In this document: piece after piece, positions 57,182-64,000 of the stretch
How positions within the stretch are numbered: position 1 is the first letter of the stretch
Layout: every line of letters starts with the position of its first letter
Source: an uncultured Lachnospiraceae bacterium
GTDB lineage: Bacteria > Bacillota > Clostridia > Lachnospirales > Lachnospiraceae
NCBI GenBank assembly: GCA_946554445.1
Contig: CAMNSD010000001.1
Span: forward strand, 180,411 to 244,410
Length of the DNA stretch: 64,000 nt
Direction: 5' to 3'
Program-made: the position numbers and the translations under genes
The notes under the pieces: model-generated
What the model was told of the DNA's origin: nothing
What the model saw: only the letters and a program-made list of their open reading frames with translations
Databases searched by the model: none

Positions 57182-58351
57182 TTAATAGCATTCCTGAAAA
57201 ATTTCAAAGATTTCCTTGTGCGTCATTTGCTTATAGCTTCCGGCAGAAAGAATACAGGAATCCGCTATCTGCTTCAAATCCGTATTCTCGTCCACCCCTA
57301 TATCACGAAGCGTGACAGGAAGACCGACTTCTTTAATAAACCCAGCCAGTGCTTCCACTCCTTCACAGGCTGTTTCCTCCTCCGTCTTACCCAAGCCCGA
57401 AACTCCCCATACATTAACAGCAAACCTTTTGAACTTGGCACGGCCATTCCTGTATATATGACGATAGTAAACAGGATGCAGTACGGCAAGCCCCTCCCCC
57501 TGATTACAGTCTGTATAAGCAGCAATCTGGTGTTCCATCTGATGACACTGGAAGTCCGTCTGCTTCCCCAATTTCAGGATACGGTTTTCTGCCATTGCTG
57601 CATCCCATATCAGATTACTTCTAGCTGTATAATCCTTTGGATTTACAATAGCTGCCCTTAAGTTTTGTATGACGCTTTTCATCAGAGCCTCTGCAATGTC
57701 ATCAGACACATTATCCTCATCGGGTTTGCTGAAATAAATCTCCATAATACGAGACAGTGTATCAAAACCGTCTGACACCATCTGCCTTCTTGAAACACTG
57801 CAGCTATATACAGGATCAATCAATGCAAATCTGGGATTGCATTTGGGATAATCACGCCCCGTCCTGACCTTCAATGCTTTATTCGTGATGACAGCCTTTC
57901 CATTCACTTCGCTTCCTGTTTCCGGTTCCGTAACAACAGCGCCAAGTGGAACCGGATCAAAATCCATAATGCCGTGTCTTGCAAAAAAATCTTTCCAGAG
58001 ATCGCCGCCATAGACCGCAGCCATAGAAACGGCTTTACAGCAGTCCATTACGCTTCCGCCCCCAACGGCAAGGATAAAATCAATTTTATTTTCCTTTGCC
58101 AGTTTTGCGCCCTCCTGCACTTTTTCATAAGTTGGATTTTCACAAATGCCTGAAAATTCAAACACATTCTTTTCCGCTTGTGTAAGGCTCTCTATGATTT
58201 CATCATAAATACCATTATTTTTGATGGAATCTCCGCCATAACCAAACATTACATTTTTTCCATAATGTTTTACAAGGCAGGCCAAATATTCTTTTACGCA
58301 TCCCTTCCCGAAATATGTCTTAGTGGAATTTTCATAAATAAAATTGTTCAT
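57182..58351 (-). CDS. Iron-containing alcohol dehydrogenase (second paralogue)
   Basis: GGGSVMDCCKAVSM, DCNQGEGLAVLHPVYYRHIY. Confidence 0.94.
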   Translation of the reverse strand: MNNFIYENSTKTYFGKGCVKEYLACLVKHYGKNVMFGYGGDSIKNNGIYDEIIESLTQAEKNVFEFSGICENPTYEKVQEGAKLAKENKIDFILAVGGGSVMDCCKAVSMAAVYGGDLWKDFFARHGIMDFDPVPLGAVVTEPETGSEVNGKAVITNKALKVRTGRDYPKCNPRFALIDPVYSCSVSRRQMVSDGFDTLSRIMEIYFSKPDEDNVSDDIAEALMKSVIQNLRAAIVNPKDYTARSNLIWDAAMAENRILKLGKQTDFQCHQMEHQIAAYTDCNQGEGLAVLHPVYYRHIYRNGRAKFKRFAVNVWGVSGLGKTEEETACEGVEALAGFIKEVGLPVTLRDIGVDENTDLKQIADSCILSAGSYKQMTHKEIFEIFQECY

Positions 58352-58416
58352 ACCATACCTTCCCTGTCAGTGCTGCATTATTATCTGTAAATTTTCTGCT
58401 TTCCCTTAGTATAAAA

Positions 58417-58476
58417 AAATCGAGGCTTCTAAAGAAGTCTCGATTTGTTCATAAGTTTATACTTTTAGGTTACAAC
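58417..58476 (-). repeat. Hairpin element copy 3
   Basis: aaatcgaggcttctaaagaagtctcgatttgttcataagtttatacttttaggttacaac. Confidence 0.85.
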
Positions 58477-58489
58477 TTCGTTGTGCCTT

Positions 58490-59377
58490 TTATAATACTT
58501 TTTGCAATGCTGACAAGAATTTCTTTACGGTTGCCGACGGTTCACGGGAATGCAAGAGTCCATAAGGAATAGAATAATCCCATTCAACAGGAATCACTTT
58601 TAATAAAGGATGGACATTATCCCAAACCGAAACTGCCATCAGCACATCATTTCCATTCTCACAGCGGTTAAACACATCCACATTGTAAAAATCAAAATCC
58701 ACAATATGTATCTGGCTGTGGTTCTGCCAAATATCATCGCGTAATCTATCCACATAATGGCTCCAGTCACGATGCATCATCAGCAGGTTCTCCCCATACA
58801 AATCCTGAATCGCAAGTTTACTCTTATCTGCAAGACGATGGTGGATGGATACCGCACAGCACAATGGCTGTTCAAAAAGTTCAAAACCCGCACACTGGCG
58901 CAGGTTCAGCATTGTTTCATCAAAAATCCCTGCCACCACATCAATATTCTGCCCAAGGTTCTTCAGTATTTCCCTTGCATTTTCCGGGGTGTTTTCAAAG
59001 GGAACCAGCTGGAACTTGATCTCTGGGCACAAAGCATGTATCTGTGGCCAGAGTTCCACCAGAACCTGCGCAGGCGTCATCGGTGATGTGCCGATACGGA
59101 TAATGTCTGTGTTTTCCTGCATGGCATTTTTCGCCCATATCACGGAATCCCTGCAATACTGGATAATGTATTTTGTATCTTTATAAAGGGAACTGCCTGC
59201 TTTTGTCAAAGAAAGCCCCCTATGTGTTCTTTCAAAAAGCTGTACTCCTAAATCAGCCTCCAGCAGATTGATCTGTTTTAGGACCGCCGTAGGTGTAATG
59301 TATGCCTGTTCTGCCGCCTTATTAAAACTTCCAGCATCTGCAACACGGATAAATGTTTCCAGTTGTAGATTATACAT
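58490..59377 (-). CDS. LysR family transcriptional regulator
   Basis: LETFIRVADAGSFNKAAEQAYITPTAVLKQINLLEADLGVQLFERTHRGLSLTKAG. Confidence 0.95.
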   Translation of the reverse strand: MYNLQLETFIRVADAGSFNKAAEQAYITPTAVLKQINLLEADLGVQLFERTHRGLSLTKAGSSLYKDTKYIIQYCRDSVIWAKNAMQENTDIIRIGTSPMTPAQVLVELWPQIHALCPEIKFQLVPFENTPENAREILKNLGQNIDVVAGIFDETMLNLRQCAGFELFEQPLCCAVSIHHRLADKSKLAIQDLYGENLLMMHRDWSHYVDRLRDDIWQNHSQIHIVDFDFYNVDVFNRCENGNDVLMAVSVWDNVHPLLKVIPVEWDYSIPYGLLHSREPSATVKKFLSALQKVL

Positions 59378-59475
59378 CGCCTCACTGCCTTTCCTTCTGT
59401 ATTATATACCCGAATTTATTATAGTATATAGTCCACCATGAAAACAATATATTCATGCATAAATTAAATCCTGTT

Positions 59476-59816
59476 TTTATACTTGTTCCATTTTCCTTCA
59501 CAGGCTTTCTGAATACGCCTCTCCATTGTCTGCACACGAATATTCTCCCTCTCAATCTATGCATCTGCTGACAGGGCAGAAATCATCAACTTATCCGCAT
59601 CATATGTTTTTCCATCAAAGGCAGTGTAGGCAAATTTTGCCCACACTACTTCTTTTTGAAATTTGCCTTCTTTAAAAATATTTCTCACATGCTTTCCAAT
59701 AACACTTCTGTCACGCTGAAATAATTCTGCCATTTGGTCAATTGACCGCCAGACAGTCTCACCGTCAAAAATTGTTTCAATCTTACACAAACCATCTTTT
59801 GTTGTATAAATTATCT
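59476..59816 (-). pseudogene. Fused remnant of RhuM N-terminus and serine recombinase internal segment
   Basis: IIYTTKDGLCKIETIFDGETVWRSIDQMAELFQRDRSVIGKHVRNIFKEG (cf. 62640-63632) then DKLMISALSADA*IERENIRVQTMERRIQKACEGKWN (cf. 60921-62624). Confidence 0.85.
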
Positions 59817-59934
59817 ATGTCTAAATCTGCGCATATTTTTTAAAGAAATCTTGGTGTATTAACACCTATGGAAAATATGAGATGTGTGTATCGCTGTCGA
59901 TACGCGTGTGTAAATATAGCATTTTTTCTGCTTT

Positions 59935-60756
59935 TCACTTGGCATCACCTCCCGGAAGCTGCTTAAGTCCTTCCATGCTGACGATAGCAAGCATCTTCAT
60001 CTGCTTAACCGCAAATTCTCTGAGCAGAACTAAACGTTCCGACATCGCCTTTCCCTGTTCAATCAGAATTGCGTTGTAACTTTCCATATTTGCAAGAACA
60101 AGAAGCTGATTTAGGTTTGCCTCATCACGCATATTGCCTTGCTTGCCCGGATTGCTGTCCCTCCATTGCTTCGCTGTTCTGCCAAACAATGCGACATTTA
60201 AAAGATCGGCTTCGTTGGCATATTTGTATGAAATCTGCTCCGGCGTAAGCTCCGGCGGTATCAGATTGTCTTTGATTGCATCAGTATGGATGCGATAATT
60301 CAGCTTGGCTATCTCACGATTAAGATTCCAGTTAAGAGAAAGACGGCTGTTTTCATCAGACTTCAAACGCTGATAATCCTTTATGATATATAACTTAAAC
60401 TCTGGCGAAATCCAAGATGCAAACTCAAACGCTATATCAATATGAGCATAAATACCTCCGCCATATCTTCCTGATCTTGTCAACAAACCAATTGCACCCA
60501 GCACTTCCGTCCACTCCTTTATCGAAAATACATATGCATTTGATCCCGCATCTTTTTTAAACTTATCGAATTCGATAAGTTTAAAATTCGGATTGTGCAA
60601 TCTCTCCCATAATCCAAGGAACTCAATAACGTCTCGTCCGCGCAGCCAGTTATGAATAGTAATTGACGGCTGTATACTCTTATATTTTGCTATGTCTGTC
60701 AAAGAAATAAACTCGTTCTTAAAATCCGTTGTATAGATACCAATATCAATACCCAC
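59935..60756 (-). CDS. KilA-N domain protein
   Basis: 273 aa; FISLTDIAKYK...INNWLR-type TIHNWLRGRDVIEFLGLWE, NAYVFSIKEWTEVLGAIGL. Confidence 0.85.
   Translation of the reverse strand: MGIDIGIYTTDFKNEFISLTDIAKYKSIQPSITIHNWLRGRDVIEFLGLWERLHNPNFKLIEFDKFKKDAGSNAYVFSIKEWTEVLGAIGLLTRSGRYGGGIYAHIDIAFEFASWISPEFKLYIIKDYQRLKSDENSRLSLNWNLNREIAKLNYRIHTDAIKDNLIPPELTPEQISYKYANEADLLNVALFGRTAKQWRDSNPGKQGNMRDEANLNQLLVLANMESYNAILIEQGKAMSERLVLLREFAVKQMKMLAIVSMEGLKQLPGGDAK
60555..60586. repeat. 32-bp perfect palindrome TTTTAAACTTATCGAATTCGATAAGTTTAAAA
   Basis: Centre between 60570 and 60571; 16 complementary pairs, no loop. Confidence 0.95.
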
Positions 60757-60920
60757 TGCGTGAATAGTCTCTTTTTTTCATGATTGATGACATTTGTTTG
60801 GTAATTAGTTTTATAGCTTCCTCAATCTTTTCCTTAGCAATTTGCACATCTTCATTAATTTGAAGCTTACATTTCTCATCCACTGGTCCGTTCAAACCAG
60901 ACATATCCTCCAACGAAAAG

Positions 60921-62624
60921 TCAACCCTTATCTTTTTCGACTGGATTTCTCCCTTGGAAAGCAAGACACACCGTCTTAACATGCTTATCATCTTCCAAAC
61001 TCAAATTCATATCTTCCTCAATAATCGGAAGCTTGAATTTAATGGATTTTAGCCACTGTCCATTTGGCTGTCTGTTCTCATATATCTGTATTTCGGAAAT
61101 TAATGCTTCCATAAGCTGCCGCCGCTCTGCTTCATTCATCACAGCATACAGCTTTTCAAAATAAATCAATACCTTATAGATATTATCTCCCGTCAATTTT
61201 TCAGCTTCAACTGCCTGCTTCTTTGCCCTTGTTTCAATAAGCTGTGTTTCCACATTCTCTATTTTATCATACATTCGATAGAGCCTGTCATCAAGGTCTG
61301 CTTTCCGTTTGATATAATGTCTGTCATCCGGATCAAGAGAATCAATTTCCTCCGCCAGCTTTAGCTTGACGGCATAATATTGCCGCAACTGATTTTCATT
61401 TGACGCTAGTTCTCCGTCTATTGCAGCAGTATCCACTTTGCTGTTAATCTTCTTCTGCATCATGGCAGCAAACTTAGGATTACCTACTAACTTTACGATA
61501 ACTTCCGCCACCGCATCGTCCAATAATTCCTCCCGCACCTGCTTTTTATAATCGCACTTATGCCCGCGCGTCATGGTACGGTGCTTGCATCCATAGTAAT
61601 AAAAGTCTTTATACTTTGTCCCATCCTTTTTGCGCTTGATGCTCTTATTGCCATACATGCCCGCGCCGCAGACCGGACACTTGACGATTCCCGAAAGAAG
61701 ATGCGTTTTTGTGTCTTTACCTCTGTTTACATGTTCGTTTTTTTTCGCCTGTGCGAGCAGCTTTACCTGTGCCATCTGCCAGACATCTTCCGCAACAATA
61801 GCTTCATGCAGTCCGTCCACAAGAATATAATTATCCTGCTCCACAAGATGATACTCGTTTCGTGTTCCATGAACTTTTTCTGTCTTTCTGCGTCCATAAG
61901 CAATTTTACCGCAATATACCGGATTTTTCAGAATAAGGCGAACCAAGTGCGCATCAAAAAGAGGATTTTTCCCGTTCTGCCTCTGTATCTTGTGAATGCC
62001 GTGATTCTCAAGATATTTTGCCACGCCGTTGGCGCCGATGTCAGTTGTCACATACTGCTCAAAAATGACACGGATAGCGGCTGCTTCTTCCTCGTTAATC
62101 TGAAGTTCTCCATCCACAAGCTGATAGCCGTATGGCGCAAACCCGCCGTTCCATTTTCCCTCGCGGGCTTTCTGGATACGCCCCTCCATTGTCTGCACAC
62201 GGATATTTTCCCTCTCAATTTCCGCAACCGCCGACAGGACAGAAATCATCAACTTACCTGCATCTTTGGAAAAATCAATGCCATCCTCCACGCAAATCAA
62301 GTTTACACCAAAATCCTGCAAAACCTGCAATGTAGAAAGTACGTCCGCCGCACTTCTGCCAAATCTGGACAATTTAAAAACAAGGATAAATGAAACACCG
62401 TCTTTCCCTGATTTGATATCCTCCATCATACGGTTAAACTCCAATCGCCCCTCAATGGACTTGCCGGATTTTCCAACATCCCCATATGTGCTGACAATTT
62501 CATACTCATTATAGTCGGCATATGCTTTCATTCGGGCCTTCTGTGCGTCTAAGGAATAACCATCTGTCTGCATAGCTGTAGATACTCTTGTATATGTATA
62601 AACCTTGATTTTTTGTCCTTTCAT
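60921..62624 (-). CDS. Large serine recombinase (resolvase/recombinase/zinc-ribbon)
   Basis: 567 aa; YTRVSTAMQTDGYSLDAQ, FKLSRFGRS, CPVCGAGMYG...YGCKHRTMTRGHKC. Confidence 0.95.
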   Translation of the reverse strand: MKGQKIKVYTYTRVSTAMQTDGYSLDAQKARMKAYADYNEYEIVSTYGDVGKSGKSIEGRLEFNRMMEDIKSGKDGVSFILVFKLSRFGRSAADVLSTLQVLQDFGVNLICVEDGIDFSKDAGKLMISVLSAVAEIERENIRVQTMEGRIQKAREGKWNGGFAPYGYQLVDGELQINEEEAAAIRVIFEQYVTTDIGANGVAKYLENHGIHKIQRQNGKNPLFDAHLVRLILKNPVYCGKIAYGRRKTEKVHGTRNEYHLVEQDNYILVDGLHEAIVAEDVWQMAQVKLLAQAKKNEHVNRGKDTKTHLLSGIVKCPVCGAGMYGNKSIKRKKDGTKYKDFYYYGCKHRTMTRGHKCDYKKQVREELLDDAVAEVIVKLVGNPKFAAMMQKKINSKVDTAAIDGELASNENQLRQYYAVKLKLAEEIDSLDPDDRHYIKRKADLDDRLYRMYDKIENVETQLIETRAKKQAVEAEKLTGDNIYKVLIYFEKLYAVMNEAERRQLMEALISEIQIYENRQPNGQWLKSIKFKLPIIEEDMNLSLEDDKHVKTVCLAFQGRNPVEKDKG

Positions 62625-62639
62625 ACCAAGTACTCCATT

Positions 62640-63632
62640 TTAATTTTTATCTGCCTTTTTACCCAATATTTTTATTGAGTCCAAATAGTCCTGTTCCACA
62701 TCGCTTAAAGTACGCTCTTTATATTTCTTATATTCTCTGGTTGCTTTTTCCACAGCCTGCTTATGCGTCACACTTCCACTCCCTGACAATAACTGTTCGC
62801 CGCTCATTGTTAGAATCCGGTCTAAGTGCTTCGCCCAATCTTCCATGGTCATAGCCTGTTCCCGTTCTGCCTGACGTTCTGCAAAATCCAAATATCCCGA
62901 CACAAGCTGCCCCATTGCACGAAGTTCTTTTTCATCCAGATAGTTTTTAGCAGTGACGGCTTCCCGCAAAGTCGGCTGGTTTCCTGCAAACGTGATAAGC
63001 CCCATAAATTCCTTTTCTGCATCCGCCCTTGTATAAATAATTTCCGCCGCCGTCTGCCCATGAATGGCATAATGAATTTTGTTCTGAACCTTCTGAAAAA
63101 ACTGAATGGATATTTCAGCTTTTGGATCATAGTCAATGCTGGTAGCGTAAATCTCCAATACCTGCCTGTAAAACACCTTTTCAGATGCACGAATATCTCT
63201 GATTCGTTCAAGCAGTTCTTTAAAATATCCACCGCCGCCTAATTTTTTCAAGCGTTCATCATCCAGCGCAAAACCTTTACGCATATACTCTTTCAAAACC
63301 CCGGTCGCCCATATCCTAAACAGCGTGCCTTGTTTTGATTTCACACGATAGCCGACAGAAATAATTACATCAAGATTATAAAATTCTACAGGTTTATCTG
63401 AATTTGTAATGTGCAAAATTTGCACATTACCTTCTCTGGAAAGCTCTCCTTCTTCAAATATATTTTTTATATGTTTTGAAATTACAGAACGGTCTCTCTG
63501 AAATAACTCCGCCATCTGTGCCTTTGACAGCCAGACCGTATCGCCATCAAAGATTGTTTCAATCTTTGATAAGCCGTCCTCTGTTGTATAAATTATCATA
63601 TTTGATTTTCCAATTTCTTCTCTATAATCCAT
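62640..63632 (-). CDS. RhuM family virulence-associated protein
   Basis: TEDGLSKIETIFDGDTVWLSKAQMAELFQRDRSVISKHIKNIFEEGEL; YNLDVIISVGYRVKSKQGTLFRIWAT. Confidence 0.93.
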   Translation of the reverse strand: MDYREEIGKSNMIIYTTEDGLSKIETIFDGDTVWLSKAQMAELFQRDRSVISKHIKNIFEEGELSREGNVQILHITNSDKPVEFYNLDVIISVGYRVKSKQGTLFRIWATGVLKEYMRKGFALDDERLKKLGGGGYFKELLERIRDIRASEKVFYRQVLEIYATSIDYDPKAEISIQFFQKVQNKIHYAIHGQTAAEIIYTRADAEKEFMGLITFAGNQPTLREAVTAKNYLDEKELRAMGQLVSGYLDFAERQAEREQAMTMEDWAKHLDRILTMSGEQLLSGSGSVTHKQAVEKATREYKKYKERTLSDVEQDYLDSIKILGKKADKN

Positions 63633-63754
63633 AGTCACCTCATTATTTGATATTTTCACCAACAATGGTTTGGACACTCTTATCATGTTTTATTATATCT
63701 CTTATAACCATCATTAACAAGACGCATCTTTCAATTTTTCGCATGATTATCTCC

Positions 63755-64000
63755 TTATATCAGGTAAATTTTCACTGCATATTCCGGATACCGTATCTGT
63801 ACCGCCTGCCAAAAATAAGGTACATAGGCACAGCAGAATAATTCTTCTACTGTATAAAGTCTGCACTCGTCCACCTGTTCCTCCGCATCATCATAGTCGA
63901 GGATGCTCGGCGTACCGTTGCAGTAAAGGTTATACGCCATCCTGACTACTTTCACGCTCCCGCTGGTCTGCCAGCCTTCATGCAGGCACTCCGTTTTTAC
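63755..64000 (-). CDS. Partial CDS running off the right edge; small protein typical of mobile-element cargo
   Basis: Open frame continues to 64000: VKTECLHEGWQTSGSVKVVRMAYNLYCNGTPSILDYDDAEEQVDECRLYTVEELFCCAYVPYFWQAVQIRYPEYAVKIYLI. Confidence 0.6.
   Translation of the reverse strand, partial: VKTECLHEGWQTSGSVKVVRMAYNLYCNGTPSILDYDDAEEQVDECRLYTVEELFCCAYVPYFWQAVQIRYPEYAVKIYLI

Noticed and set aside
60746-60991. 81-aa minus-strand ORF between recombinase and KilA-N genes
   Set aside because: Overlaps the recombinase C-terminus by 71 nt and lacks a known domain; may be a real small gene from an internal start but not supportable
61560-62393. 277-aa plus-strand ORF opposite the serine recombinase
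   Set aside because: Antisense to a confident recombinase gene; no independent coding evidence
1-64000. CRISPR arrays, tRNA or rRNA genes
   Set aside because: No regularly spaced repeat array and no tRNA/rRNA signature seen by eye; a tRNAscan/CRISPR finder run would be needed to exclude small features

Overview
64 kb of a Firmicutes (Lachnospiraceae-like) chromosome, read without any database search. Left part (1-13 kb), mostly minus strand: core genes (HPr/Crh-like protein, whiA, rapZ, murB, ROK glucokinase, hprK, a RelB/DinJ-YoeB toxin-antitoxin pair, uvrC, ftsH), then pyrG on the plus strand. 12.5-19.4 kb: a two-component system and a LanFEG-type ABC transporter. They are separated by a self-contained two-gene cassette (AAA ATPase + RloB/Toprim-like protein) bounded by a perfect 24-bp direct repeat. 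20.9-30.4 kb: a ten-gene Mrp/Mbh-like cation antiporter operon with four antiporter-like subunits, an apparent MbhE-MrpB fusion and no hydrogenase module. 30.4-38.7 kb: a GLUG-repeat surface protein coupled to an MMPL/RND transporter, and an NSS transporter. 38.9-46.6 kb: assorted small genes, including a DUF4180 gene whose predicted transcript ends are complementary. 46.8-59.4 kb: a lipoprotein-hydrolase/oxidoreductase cluster with a LysR regulator, punctuated by three copies of a ~60-bp hairpin element and containing a chimeric cupin/hydrolase remnant. 59.5-64 kb: a mobile island (RhuM, large serine recombinase, KilA-N protein) with a decayed second copy of its RhuM-recombinase part. Best candidates for follow-up: the direct-repeat-bounded AAA/RloB-like cassette, the hydrogenase-less Mbh-like complex, the MMPL-GLUG pair, and several repeat/palindrome elements.
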